Notes: generated from the letters alone by a model not told the origin. DNA of 64,000 nt from Streptomyces hygroscopicus (GCF_026168105.1 NZ_LBMW01000010.1:1-64000); one strand, 5' to 3'. Positions 7,672 to 15,877 are shown, counted from the first letter of the stretch. Made by a program: numbers and translations.

Positions 7672-8715
7672 ATGACCACCGCCGCACACCCCCTCGTCGC
7701 CCGCGCCCGGCAGCTCGCGGACGACCTGCTCGCCCCACACGCCGAGCGCGTCGACCAGGAGGGCGTGCCGGCGAGCCATGTCGAGGCGGTGAAGCGGTCG
7801 GGGCTGCTCGGAGTGAGCGCGCCGGTCGAGTACGGCGGCGCGGCAGCACCCTCCTCGGTGGCCCGGCAGATCGCGGAGATCCTCGCCGGGGCGTGCTGCT
7901 CGACGTGGTTCGTGCAGACGCAGCACCACACGCCGGTGCTGACCCTGACGAAGAGCGAACTGCCCGTGCGCGAGCGCCTGCTGGGTCCGCTCGCGCGCGG
8001 CGAGCTGATGTCCGGGGTGGCGTACGCCCACCTGCGTGCGCACCCGCGTACCCCGGTTCGGGCCACGCGGGAGCGGGGCGGCTGGCGGTTCGACGGGACC
8101 GTCCCCTGGTACACGGGGTGGGGCCTGAACGACGTGATGCTGCTCGCCGGATGGACCGAGGCCGACGAGGCGCTCTTCGTCTTCACCGAGGCGCACGAGC
8201 AGGCGGGGCTGCGGGCGTCAGAGCCGGTGCGGCTCGCCGCTCTCACTGCCGCTCGCACGGTGGTGCTGGAGCTGGACGGGCTGTGGCTGCCTGACGAGGC
8301 GGTCGCCCTGCGGGCGCCGTACCGGCAGTGGACGGCGACCGACCGCGCGAAGACCGTGAACGCCTCACCGGCGGTGTTCGGCATCGCCGAGGCGGCGCTC
8401 GGCCTGCTGGACGAGGACACGGCGCAACCGCTGCGGGCCCGTGTCGACGAGGTGAGGCGCCGAGCCTACGCGCTGGCCGACCACCCCGTACCGCACGAGC
8501 ACCACGAGGAGCGGCTGGCCCTGAGGACCCAGGCGTACGAGGTGATGCGGGCGGCCACCACCGCTGCGGTGGTGGCCGGCGGCGGCCGGGCGCTGGCTCT
8601 GACGAGCAGGGCGCAACGGCTCGCGCGCGAGGGGATGTTCCTGCTGGTCCAGGGCCAGACGGCGGAGTCACGCCGGGCACATCTCGACGTCCTGGTCAGG
8701 GGCGGCGCCCCGTGA
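7672..8715 (+). CDS. Acyl-CoA dehydrogenase-fold flavoprotein
   Basis: A 347-residue protein of the acyl-CoA dehydrogenase/flavin monooxygenase fold. The N-terminal helical part has V-E-A-V-K-R-S-G-L-L-G-V-S-A-P-V-E-Y-G-G. The middle beta part has G-W-R-F-D-G-T-V-P-W-Y-T-G-W-G, and a C-terminal helical bundle follows. The usual E/D base and the R-D-A-R type C-terminal motif are not obvious, so it may act as a flavin-dependent oxygenase/desaturase or on a non-CoA substrate. It is divergent from the YciI gene. It has no CoA ligase or ETF neighbours, so its pathway cannot be named. Confidence 0.82.
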   Translation: MTTAAHPLVARARQLADDLLAPHAERVDQEGVPASHVEAVKRSGLLGVSAPVEYGGAAAPSSVARQIAEILAGACCSTWFVQTQHHTPVLTLTKSELPVRERLLGPLARGELMSGVAYAHLRAHPRTPVRATRERGGWRFDGTVPWYTGWGLNDVMLLAGWTEADEALFVFTEAHEQAGLRASEPVRLAALTAARTVVLELDGLWLPDEAVALRAPYRQWTATDRAKTVNASPAVFGIAEAALGLLDEDTAQPLRARVDEVRRRAYALADHPVPHEHHEERLALRTQAYEVMRAATTAAVVAGGGRALALTSRAQRLAREGMFLLVQGQTAESRRAHLDVLVRGGAP

Positions 8716-9030
8716 GCGGGGCGGGGCTGTCATGGTGCTGCACCACCGCGTGGGAGCCACCCGGCACCGGCGGATTCAGAGCGGCGGCCAAGGCAGTGTC
8801 CACACTCAACCGGCCACGCTCACCCCGCCAACGGCACCTGGGCCCGAGCAACCGCGTGCCTCCCGAACGGATGCCGCCACAGGCCCCGCGCGGCGAGCCG
8901 CGGCAGCACCCCGCGCGGTCAGTACAGGATCTGCACGAGGTGTTCGTGCGCAGGGCGCGGGAGCTGAGCAAAAAACTCGGCTCCCACGCTCCGCGGCCGG
9001 GCGAGTCGGCGCCCGGCTCCTCGTGACCGT
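8716..9030. other. No recognised gene
   Basis: About 315 bp lie between the acyl-CoA dehydrogenase and the small minus-strand gene. The plus strand has a short in-frame stretch ending V-R-R-A-R-E-L-S-K-K-L-G-S-H at 8940-8990 that looks protein-like and stops at 9024-9026. I cannot tie it to a family. It may be another gene remnant or a small unassigned ORF. Confidence 0.3.
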
Positions 9031-9062
9031 CCGGTCAGTCGTCGTCCCGGTCAGTCGTCGTC
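9031..9062. repeat. Perfect 16-bp tandem duplication over a stop codon
   Basis: CCGGTCAGTCGTCGTC occurs twice without a gap (9031-9046 and 9047-9062). On the minus strand each copy encodes D-D-D-stop followed by CCGG, so the duplication copies the last codons and stop of the small gene at 9051. Confidence 0.9.
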
Positions 9063-9218
9063 GCAGCCCTGGACCACCACCAGGAACGCGTCCGACTTGA
9101 GATCCATGATCACCTTGGCCGGCTCGCCCTGCGCGCGGCGCGCCGCCGCGTACTCCTCCGCCGGCCACGATCCGCGCGGAGCTCCCGCGGGAAACCGCTC
9201 CAACACCTTCGCGCTCAT
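9051..9218 (-). CDS. Small conserved Streptomyces protein, function unknown
   Basis: A 55-residue protein starting M-S-A-K-V-L-E-R-F-P-A-G at 9218; GGAGG lies about 11 bp upstream. Core motifs are G-S-W-P-A-E-E-Y-A-A-A-R-R and V-I-M-D-L-K-S-D-A-F-L-V-V-V, ending in an acidic tail. I recall similar small proteins as conserved hypotheticals in Streptomyces, without assigned function. The last codons are part of a 16-bp tandem duplication. It has no signal peptide or membrane segment. It stands alone on the minus strand. Confidence 0.7.
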   Translation of the reverse strand: MSAKVLERFPAGAPRGSWPAEEYAAARRAQGEPAKVIMDLKSDAFLVVVQGCDDD

Positions 9219-9445
9219 AGCGGCAGACACCTCCAGCATCGATCGACGAATCGAACCGACAACTCCCTTACGAACCGCCTGCCCGCGCTCGACGCGGACA
9301 TGTCGGGCTCGCAGGACTCCTTCGCGGCTCCCCGCCCAGCACCCCCAACGCACGGTCACGACGAGAACCCCGTCGGCGCATCCGGAACGGCCCTCTCCGT
9401 GGAAGTGATCGTTGAAGGGACACCGACTGGGAGGAACGGGAACTG

Positions 9446-10067
9446 ATGAACGGCGACGAGGCCGCACCGGGACCGCGTTGTCCGGTGACAGGCGCCGCGG
9501 GATGCATCGGCGGCCGGCTCGTCCCCGAGCTGCTCGCCGCGGGATACCGCGTGCGCGCTCTGGCCCGCTCCCCGGGAAAGCTGCGCGACCACCCATGGTC
9601 GGGCGAGGTCGAGGTGGCCGGCGGGGGCGTCACACGGTCCGCCTCGGTCGCCCAGGCCATGCGCGGCGTCGACGTCGCGTACCACCCGGTGCACGCCCTG
9701 GGCACCGGTCGCGGCTTCGAGCGGCCTGCGGCGCGGTCGACGCGGCGCAGCACGGCTGCGGATCGGCGGCTCATTGGACTTCTGGCGGGTCGAGGAGATC
9801 GAGCCGGGACATCTGCTGCGGCTGCGGGCCGAAAAGCGGCTGCCGGGCCTCGCCTTGCCGGAGATGTGAGCCGACAGGGACGCCGCCGGACGCACCCGGT
9901 ACCGCCGGCGCGCCCTGTTCCATCCGCACAGGCTGCTCGCCCACGCCTGCCGGTGGAGCGTCTTCCCCTTCCACGCCCCCGTGTTCGGCGGATCGGCCCG
10001 CAACATCGCGAAGGCCGCGACCAGGGCCCCGCTCACTGCGAAGGGGGCACACGCACCCGCTCGCTGA
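9446..10067 (+). pseudogene. Collapsed SDR/NmrA-like NAD(P)H-binding gene with DUF2867 remnant
   Basis: The N-terminus is a good Rossmann start (C-P-V-T-G-A-A-G-C-I-G-G-R-L-V-P-E-L-L; A-R-S-P-G-K-L-R). It runs to V-H-A-L-G-T-G-R-G-F-E and then switches frame. In another frame the sequence resumes as S-G-L-R-R-G-R-R with L-D-F-W-R-V-E-E-I-E-P-G-H, the DUF2867 C-terminal domain that normally follows some 230 residues later. That part has an in-frame TGA after L-P-E-M near 9847, then R-A-L-F-H-P-H-R-L and S-A-R-N-I-A-K-A to a stop at 10065. So there is a large internal deletion, a frameshift and a nonsense codon. The photolyase next door is intact. Confidence 0.75.
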
Positions 10068-10140
10068 CCCGCGCATCCGCCCGGCCCGCCCCGGCCGGAA
10101 GCACCTCACGGCCCCTCCCCCGCATCCCGGAGTCCGCCCC

Positions 10141-11520
10141 ATGAACGTCTCGGTCGTCCTGTTCACCTCCGACCTGCGGCTGCACGACCATCCGCCGCTG
10201 CGGGCCGCCCTCGACGGCTCCCGCCTCGTGGTGCCCCTGTTCGTGCGCGACCGGGGCGTGGTGGCGGCAGGTTTCGCCGCTCCGAACCGGCTGGCGTTCC
10301 TCGCCGACTGCCTCCAAGACCTCGACACCGCTCTGCGGGCCCGTGGCGGGCGTCTTGTCATCCGCTCCGGGGACGTGGTCGAGGAGGTGTGCCGGGTGGT
10401 CACCGAGGCGGACGCCGACGAGGTCCACATGGCGGCCGACGTCAGCGCCTATGCGCAACGGCGCGAGGCACGGCTGCGGCGGGCCCTGGAGGCGGAGGGG
10501 CGCCGGCTGTACGTCCACGACACGGTGACCACCGCCGTGGCGCCCGGTGGGGTGACCCCGGCCTCCTCGGACCACTTCGCCGTCTTCACGCCCTACTTCC
10601 GGCAGTGGTGCGGGCAGCAGCTGCGCGCCGCCCTCCCCGCGCCGCGCACCGTACGGGTGCCGGATGCCGTCGGATCCGAGGAACTCCCCGCACGCACAGG
10701 CCTCCGCGACCTGTCGGAAGGGCTGGCCACCGGCGGCGAGACGGAAGGCCGAAAGCGGCTGGCGGCCTGGCTGCGCGGCGGTCTTGCCGCGTACGCGGAC
10801 CGCCACGACGATCTGGCAGGCGACGCCACCTCCCGTCTCTCGCCGCATCTGCACTTCGGCACGCTCTCCCCCGTCGAGGTCGTCCGCCGGGCGCGCGAGA
10901 CGGACGGGCCGGGCGCCGAGGCCTTCGTACGGCAGATCGCGTGGCGCGACTTCCATCGTCAGGTGCTGGCGGCGCGCCCGGCCGCGGCCACAACCGACTA
11001 CCGTACGAAGCACGACCTTTGGCGGTCCGAGCGTGCGACGCGCAAGGAGGTCGAGGCGTGGCGGGAGGGCCGCACCGGCTACCCGGTGGTCGACGCGGCG
11101 ATGCGTCAGCTGCGCCACGAGGGCTGGATGCACAACAGGGCCCGTCTGCTGGCCGCGAGCTTCCTCACCAAGACCCTGTACGTGGACTGGCGCGTGGGAG
11201 CCCGGCACTTCCTCCGGCTGCTGGTCGACGGGGACCTCGCCAACAACCAGCTGAACTGGCAGTGGATGGCCGGAACGGGCACCGACACCCGGCCCAACCG
11301 GGTGCTCAACCCGGTCGCCCAGGCAAAACGCCACGACTCCGACGGCGTGTACGTACGGCGCTGGGTACCCGAGCTGGCGGCGATCGAGGGACCCGCGGTG
11401 CACGAGCCCTGGAAGCTCCGGGGTCTGGACCGTGCCGCGGTCGGCGACTACGTGGACCCGATCGTCGACCTCTCCGACGGACTCGCCCGCTTCCGGCGGG
11501 CCCGTGAACGGCGCGACTGA
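10141..11520 (+). CDS. phr: Deoxyribodipyrimidine photolyase
   Basis: A 459-residue cryptochrome/photolyase. The ATG at 10141 has GGAG 8 bp upstream; the open frame continues upstream only as non-homologous sequence. The N-terminal antenna domain starts V-V-L-F-T-S-D-L-R-L-H-D-H-P. The FAD-binding C-terminal domain shows T-S-R-L-S-P-H-L-H-F-G, W-R-D-F-H-R-Q, G-R-T-G-Y-P-V-V-D-A-A-M-R-Q-L, W-M-H-N-R-A-R-L and N-N-Q-L-N-W-Q-W-M-A-G-T-G-T-D. It repairs UV-induced cyclobutane dimers with light. All DNA-repair-class motifs are present, which favours photolyase over a signalling cryptochrome. Confidence 0.95.
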   Translation: MNVSVVLFTSDLRLHDHPPLRAALDGSRLVVPLFVRDRGVVAAGFAAPNRLAFLADCLQDLDTALRARGGRLVIRSGDVVEEVCRVVTEADADEVHMAADVSAYAQRREARLRRALEAEGRRLYVHDTVTTAVAPGGVTPASSDHFAVFTPYFRQWCGQQLRAALPAPRTVRVPDAVGSEELPARTGLRDLSEGLATGGETEGRKRLAAWLRGGLAAYADRHDDLAGDATSRLSPHLHFGTLSPVEVVRRARETDGPGAEAFVRQIAWRDFHRQVLAARPAAATTDYRTKHDLWRSERATRKEVEAWREGRTGYPVVDAAMRQLRHEGWMHNRARLLAASFLTKTLYVDWRVGARHFLRLLVDGDLANNQLNWQWMAGTGTDTRPNRVLNPVAQAKRHDSDGVYVRRWVPELAAIEGPAVHEPWKLRGLDRAAVGDYVDPIVDLSDGLARFRRARERRD

Positions 11521-11864
11521 AGAGTCGTACCGGGGATCTGACCGGGTGCCGACCTTGACGAAGTGCGCGACCGGGAACGACGGCGCGCGGACGGCCCGGG
11601 CACTGCGGCGCCTCGCGATCAACGGTCCGCGTCACCCGGCAGCCGTTCGTACACCCTGCGCCGCAGGACCCGCGGGGGCGACGTGGTCCTCCCCGCCGGG
11701 CGTGACGACCTGCCTCCCGGCGACTTCGAGGCACTGCAGCCGGTCCGGGCCGTAACCGACCCCGTTCCGGCCGGAGTTCGCCGCAAGGGATCGGCTGCGG
11801 CACCGACTTCCTTCGACCGGGTGACGGAATGACCCCGACTTGACGGGTGAGGGGAAGGGAGTGA
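11521..11864. other. Intergenic stretch without a recognised gene
   Basis: This is about 340 bp between photolyase and the YihY gene. Short open frames exist on both strands (for example plus-strand V-V-L-P-A-G-R-D-D-L near 11690), but none has a start with a ribosome site or a family I recognise. A GGAAGGGA at 11853-11860 serves the next gene. Confidence 0.4.
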
Positions 11865-12947
11865 GTGAGTGACGAGTCCGCCGGTCGGTGCTGCGCAGGG
11901 GACATGCCGGGTGGTGCCACGGACAGCCGCGCGCGACGCGATTCGGACGGAAGGGCAGCCGTGGAAGGGCATGCGTCAGTACCCCGGAGGAGGCGGCCGT
12001 GGCCGCGACGGGCCGGCACACCGGCCGGCACCGCTGCGCCGCCCGCCTTGGTGGAGGCCCTCAACCGGCTCCGCGGCTCATGGCCCGTGCTGTGGGCGGC
12101 GCTGCGCCGCACACCGGTGGTGATGTGGCGGGACGACGTCTCGGACTGGGCCGCGGCCCTCACCTACTACGCGATCCTCGCGCTGCTGCCCACGCTCTTG
12201 ATGACGTTCTCCTTGATCGGCGCGGTCAGCCCGCACCTCACGGACGCGCTGATCGCACGCGTCACCGCCTGGGCACCGGCCGAGGCCGGTACGGCCCTGC
12301 ACAGCACGCTGAGCCGGCTCGCCGGGGAGCGGTCCGCCGCGCTCACGGTGGCCGTGGGCGGCGGGGCGAGCGCGCTGTGGTCCGCCTCCAGTTACCTGGC
12401 GGTGTTCCGGCGGGCCCTGCACGATCAGCACGGTGTGGCGGACACCCGCCCCGCCCTGCGCACCGCGCACCGCATCCTGCTCACCGCCATGGCGCTGCTG
12501 ACCCTGTGGTTCTGCAGTGCGCTGCTGCTCGTACTGGGCGGCCCCCTGGTGCGGGAGCTGGGGCAGCGGGGCGGTCTGGGCGAGGCGGGTTCGACCGCCT
12601 GGACCTTGCTGCGCTGGCCCGCCCTGGTCGCGCTGGTGGCGCTCCTGGTGCTCGTTCTCTTCCGGACCGGACCGCCCGCGGCTCGCGTGCTACGGCATGC
12701 GGTGCCGGGCGGGGTGCTCGCCGCGGCGCTGTGGCTGGTCTCCTCCGTCTGCTTCACGGCGTACGCGGCGGGGCTCGGCACCTACAGCAGGCTCTACGGG
12801 CCGCTGGCGGGAGTGGTGGTCTTCCCCGTGTGGCTGTGGATGACCCATCTGTCCCTGCTGGCGGGCGCCCAGTTCACGGCCGAGCTGGCGCGGGCCGAAC
12901 GCGGTGCCGGATCCTCCAAGTCCCCAACCCCTACACATAAAGAATAA
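11865..12947 (+). CDS. YihY/BrkB-family membrane protein
   Basis: A 360-residue protein with a basic, disordered N-terminal 60 residues and about six membrane helices. Family landmarks are D-D-V-S-D-W-A-A-A-L-T-Y-Y-A-I-L-A-L-L-P near residues 90-110, G-G-G-A-S-A-L-W-S-A-S-S-Y-L, and a C-terminal T-Y-S-R-L-Y-G-P-L-A-G-V-V-V-F-P-V-W-L-W. The GTG start at 11865 follows GGAAGGGA; neighbouring GTGs at 11861 and 11869 are out of frame. YihY/BrkB proteins are inner-membrane proteins of unclear function, formerly annotated as ribonuclease BN. It may be expressed with the SPW protein 85 bp downstream. Confidence 0.92.
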   Translation: MSDESAGRCCAGDMPGGATDSRARRDSDGRAAVEGHASVPRRRRPWPRRAGTPAGTAAPPALVEALNRLRGSWPVLWAALRRTPVVMWRDDVSDWAAALTYYAILALLPTLLMTFSLIGAVSPHLTDALIARVTAWAPAEAGTALHSTLSRLAGERSAALTVAVGGGASALWSASSYLAVFRRALHDQHGVADTRPALRTAHRILLTAMALLTLWFCSALLLVLGGPLVRELGQRGGLGEAGSTAWTLLRWPALVALVALLVLVLFRTGPPAARVLRHAVPGGVLAAALWLVSSVCFTAYAAGLGTYSRLYGPLAGVVVFPVWLWMTHLSLLAGAQFTAELARAERGAGSSKSPTPTHKE

Positions 12948-13031
12948 ATAAGCGCAGAATGAGCATGCGCGGCGCTCTACCGCACACCGCACCAGACGCG
13001 GTCAGGCCTGCAGAGTCAAAGGAGACGAGTC

Positions 13032-13472
13032 ATGTCTGACGTCTCACACACCAGGGGTGACATCACCACCCACCCCGATGTACACGAAATGCGGGACCGC
13101 TACGCCCGCATGCTCGGTGGTCGCGATGTGGCGCTCGTGGACGGACCGGTGTTCCTGCTCGGTCTGTACTGCGCCGCGTCCCCGTGGATACTCCACTACA
13201 CGACGAGCCAGCCGCCGCTCGTGACGCACAACCTCATCATGGGGATCGCGATCGGCCTGCTGGCTCTCGGATTCACCATCATGCCGGAGCGAATGTACGG
13301 CCTGAGTTGGGCGATGTGCGCGCTGGGCGCATGGATGATCATTTCGCCATGGATCGTCGGCACCGCCCCCGACACCGGAGTCGTCGTCAACAGCATCGTG
13401 ATCGGCGCACTTGCCGTGGTGCTGGGCACGCTGTGCGCGGGCGCGGCGGCAAAGAGCACCTCCCGGGCATAG
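13032..13472 (+). CDS. SPW-repeat membrane protein
   Basis: A 146-residue protein with four predicted membrane helices arranged as two SPW repeats: A-A-S-P-W-I-L in the first and I-I-S-P-W-I-V in the second, each at a helix start. The N-terminal 40 residues are polar and probably cytoplasmic (H-P-D-V-H-E-M-R-D-R-Y). AAAGGAG lies 7 bp before the ATG. The family is common in actinobacteria with no assigned biochemical role. A strong hairpin follows at 13519-13544. Confidence 0.93.
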   Translation: MSDVSHTRGDITTHPDVHEMRDRYARMLGGRDVALVDGPVFLLGLYCAASPWILHYTTSQPPLVTHNLIMGIAIGLLALGFTIMPERMYGLSWAMCALGAWMIISPWIVGTAPDTGVVVNSIVIGALAVVLGTLCAGAAAKSTSRA

Positions 13473-13518
13473 GCGGCCGTCCGGTCACCGGACACAACGG
13501 GAACAGAGGGTAACCACC

Positions 13519-13544
13519 GGCCGGTCCGCGCACGCGGACCGGCC
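13519..13544. terminator. Terminator hairpin after the SPW gene
   Basis: A perfect 12-bp stem, GGCCGGTCCGCG (13519-13530) and CGCGGACCGGCC (13533-13544), lies 46 bp after the SPW stop. It would also serve the opposing SRPBCC remnant. Confidence 0.8.
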
Positions 13545-13560
13545 TCCTCGCACCCGGCCC

Positions 13561-13840
13561 TCACCCGGCGGCCCCTCGGCGGTCCGGCAGCAGCCACGGC
13601 TCCTGCGGCAGCGGACTGCCGGTCTCGATCAGGGACTTCAGATTGGAAAGGACCGCCGCCCAGCCGCCGGCCGCCTGCGCCCGCTCGGCCTCGTCGACCA
13701 GATCCTCGTGGGTGACGGTGAGCCCGACGATGTCGCCGTGCGGCTGGATGTCGAAGGTGACCCTGGAGTACTTGTCCTCATGCGCCTCGTGCTCGGGCGC
13801 GGCCCAGGTGGTGACCAGGCGGGTCCACCCGGGCAACTGG
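13561..13840 (-). pseudogene. 3' remnant of an SRPBCC/AHSA1-type protein
   Basis: The minus strand encodes R-L-V-T-T-W-A-A-P-E-H, V-T-F-D-I-Q-P-H-G-D-I-V-G-L-T-V-T-H-E and G-G-W-A-A-V-L-S-N-L-K-S-L-I-E-T-G, the C-terminal half of an AHSA1-like domain, with a proper stop at 13561. Upstream the V-D-P-P before R-L-V-T-T-W is in another frame, and beyond about 13840 homology stops, replaced by the remnant of an unrelated plus-strand gene. There is no plausible start. It is a truncated, frameshifted gene end. Confidence 0.7.
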
Positions 13841-13844
13841 CGCA

Positions 13845-14198
13845 GCGACGGCGGTGGTCCGGTCGTCCTGGACTTCGCCGACGCGTACTGGGGCCATCCG
13901 CGGTGGACGGTCTGCGCGCGCCCTCGACTTCCTCCCCTCCTCGGCCCGGGCGGCGGCGGCCCCCGCCTGGGCGGACGCCTGGACGGAGCACTTGCCGGGG
14001 GGCGATCCGGTCCGCGCCCTCGGGCTCGCCGAACCCCTCGCCCATCTCCCGTACGCCGTCCGCTACCAGGAGTTCCTCGACGGCATCGAGCGGTCGGAGC
14101 GGCCGTACCACGAGGGGGACCCGGCGGGGGCGATCCGGCGGGCCGTGCGCTGCCTGGAGCATCCGAGCCCGTTCCTCGCCGAGTTGCGACTGCCATGA
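13845..14198 (+). pseudogene. 3' remnant of a phosphotransferase-like gene
   Basis: The plus strand begins abruptly as D-G-G-G-P-V-V-L-D-F-A-D-A-Y-W-G-H-P, the metal-binding D-F-x-D region of kinase-like phosphotransferases. After two small indels near 13905-13925 it resumes as A-L-D-F-L-P-S-S and continues W-A-D-A-W-T-E-H-L, Y-A-V-R-Y-Q-E-F-L-D-G-I-E to a stop at 14196. The N-lobe and catalytic loop are absent. A one-base loss in CCGCGG and a two-base gain in the CGCGCG run would explain the frame changes. The subfamily is uncertain. Confidence 0.6.
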
Positions 14199-14342
14199 CC
14201 GATCGGACGGAAATGCCGCTCATCGGCGGACTCGCAGGCGTCGGTCCAGGAGGAACCACCCGGCGAGCGGATACCGGCGATCCTGGCGGCGCGGCAGCCG
14301 GGCAGGACCCCGCAGGTCCCACCCCGGCCGCCGGCCCCGTTC

Positions 14343-14540
14343 TCACGCCCCCGCCTCCCGGGGTGCGAGGTAGTCCTCGGTGATCTCCTTCGGGCCGAAC
14401 GGCCAGACCTTCTCCAGCCGTGCCCAGACCACGAACGCCAGGCAGCCGAGCGCCGGCCAGGCCAGGGACCACTCGACGGGGTGGCCGCCGGGGGGCGTTC
14501 TTGTCCGCGTAGCCGTAGATGAGAGCCGATAAAGTCAAGG
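14343..14540 (-). pseudogene. 3' remnant of a membrane transporter gene
   Basis: On the minus strand, S-A-L-I-Y-G-Y-A-D-K-N-A-P is followed, after an apparent extra C in a C6 run near 14495, by G-H-P-V-E-W-S-L-A-W-P-A-L and V-V-W-A-R-L-E-K-V-W-P-F-G to a stop at 14343. This has the character of the final membrane helix and tail of an amino-acid permease-type transporter. Nothing upstream of about 14540 belongs to it; the ROK gene's control region starts there. Confidence 0.5.
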
Positions 14541-14551
14541 AGCCTTACTAG
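14529..14551. promoter_or_regulatory. Operator-like site before the ROK gene
   Basis: Read on the minus strand, TAGTAAGG...GACTTTA (14551-14529) matches the ROK operator of the GH2 gene (TAGTAAAG...AACTTTA) at 16 of 23 positions. It lies about 25-45 bp before the ROK ATG and would fit autoregulation. The palindrome is weaker than at the target gene. Confidence 0.5.
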
Positions 14552-14573
14552 ACGCGTCGAGGGTGTGTCATGA

Positions 14574-15776
14574 ATGCGTGAGAATGGTGCGATGCCCGAC
14601 AGCGACGCCGCAGAGCAGCCCGAACAGCCCTGGAGCCGCCGACGGCTGCGCAGCACCAACGAGCGACTGCTCCTGGACCGGCTGCGCGCCGCGGGCAGGG
14701 CCTCTCGCGCCCAGCTCGCCCGGGAGACGGGCCTGTCGAAGCCCACGGTCTCCAGCGCGCTCGCGGCTCTGGAAGGGGCCGGACTGGTCCACCAGGTCGG
14801 CACGCACACTCCCGAGCGGGGCCGGATGGCCGTTCTGTACGCCCCGGATCCGGCCGCCGGATACGCGCTCGGCATCGACATCGGACGCAGCTGGCTGCGG
14901 ATCGCACTCGCCGACCTCGACGGCGAGGTGGTGGCCCGGGCGGATGTGCACAACCGGGCCCGCACCTCGGGCGCGATGGCCGACCTGGTCGTCTCCACCG
15001 CCCGGCAGGTGGTCGCCACCTCGGGTGTGGGGCCCGAGGAGGTGGCGCACGCGGTGGTGGGCACACCGGGCGTGTACGACGCGGAGCGGCGCCGGGTGCG
15101 GTACGCCATGCACCTGCCGGGCTGGGGCCGGGCCGGGCTGTTCGACCGGATGCACGACGAGCTGGGGATCCCGCTGGAGGTCCACAACGACGCCAATCTT
15201 GCCGCGCTCGGCGAGTACACGTACGGCGTCGGCGCGGGCAGCCGACTGTTCGCGTACATCCTGATCGGGACCGGACTCGGCATGGGGATCGTCAGCGAGG
15301 GCCGCCTGTTCACGGGCGCGCGCGGCGGGGCCGGGGAGATCGGATTCCTGCCGTGGCCGGGGCGGCAGAAGCCCGACACGCTGGAGGACGCGGTGTCGGG
15401 TGTGGCGGTCGTCGAGTCGGCGCGGGAGTTCGGCATGACCGGGCACCTCACGGCGAAGGCGGTGTTCGACGCGGCCCGGCAGGGCCATCCCGCCGCGGTC
15501 CGGGCGGTACGGCTGGAGGGCGAGCGGATCGCGCACACGGTGGCGGCGGCGACCGCCGTGCTCGACCCCGACCTGGTGGTGCTCGGCGGCGGCGTGGGCC
15601 ACAGCGTCGACCTGCTGCTGCGGCCCGTACGGGAGACGCTGCGCACGCTCACCCCGCTGCGCCCGAAGATCGCGCCGAGCCGGCTGGGCGAGGACGCGGT
15701 GCTCCTGGGTGCGCTGGCGACGGCCCTGGGCACGGCGCGGGACGTCGTCTTCGAGCGCAGGTCGGCGCTGTCCTGA
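14574..15776 (+). CDS. ROK-family transcriptional regulator
   Basis: A 400-residue ROK protein. The N-terminal winged helix occupies about residues 25-85 (R-L-R-S-T-N-E-R-L-L-L-D-R-L, then S-R-A-Q-L-A-R-E-T-G-L-S-K-P-T-V-S-S-A-L). The ROK domain shows L-G-I-D-I-G, V-V-G-T-P-G-V, N-D-A-N-L-A-A-L-G-E and G-T-G-L-G-M-G-I-V. The zinc CxCGxxGCxE cluster of ROK sugar kinases is absent, so it is a regulator rather than a kinase. ATG 14592 is an alternative start. It precedes a GH2 exo-glucosaminidase with a ROK-type palindrome at its promoter. It is likely a repressor released by a chitosan- or glucosamine-derived sugar, similar in role to CsnR. Confidence 0.9.
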   Translation: MRENGAMPDSDAAEQPEQPWSRRRLRSTNERLLLDRLRAAGRASRAQLARETGLSKPTVSSALAALEGAGLVHQVGTHTPERGRMAVLYAPDPAAGYALGIDIGRSWLRIALADLDGEVVARADVHNRARTSGAMADLVVSTARQVVATSGVGPEEVAHAVVGTPGVYDAERRRVRYAMHLPGWGRAGLFDRMHDELGIPLEVHNDANLAALGEYTYGVGAGSRLFAYILIGTGLGMGIVSEGRLFTGARGGAGEIGFLPWPGRQKPDTLEDAVSGVAVVESAREFGMTGHLTAKAVFDAARQGHPAAVRAVRLEGERIAHTVAAATAVLDPDLVVLGGGVGHSVDLLLRPVRETLRTLTPLRPKIAPSRLGEDAVLLGALATALGTARDVVFERRSALS

Positions 15777-15801
15777 CCAACTCTCGGGTGCGCAACGGCG
15801 A

Positions 15802-15861
15802 TTGACACGGCCCCCGGGGAGCCCTAGCTTGTGGCGCGTTAGTAAAGTTTCCTAACTTTAC
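15802..15861 (+). promoter_or_regulatory. Promoter with overlapping ROK operator for the GH2 gene
   Basis: A canonical -35 TTGACA (15802-15807), a 17-bp spacer and -10 TAGCTT (15825-15830) place the start of transcription near 15837. Directly there lies GTTAGTAAAGTTTCCTAAC (15838-15856), a near-perfect palindrome with one mismatched pair. It overlaps a second one, GTAAAGTT-N4-AACTTTAC (15842-15861), with perfect 8-bp arms. A repressor bound here would block initiation. The ROK regulator just upstream is the obvious candidate. Confidence 0.8.
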
Positions 15862-15877
15862 AAGGCTGGAGACCGCC

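Noticed and set aside
9412-10140. Upstream extension of the photolyase open frame
   Set aside because: Photolyase homology starts exactly at M-N-V-S-V at 10141, which has its own GGAG; the extension runs through the SDR remnant in a different frame.
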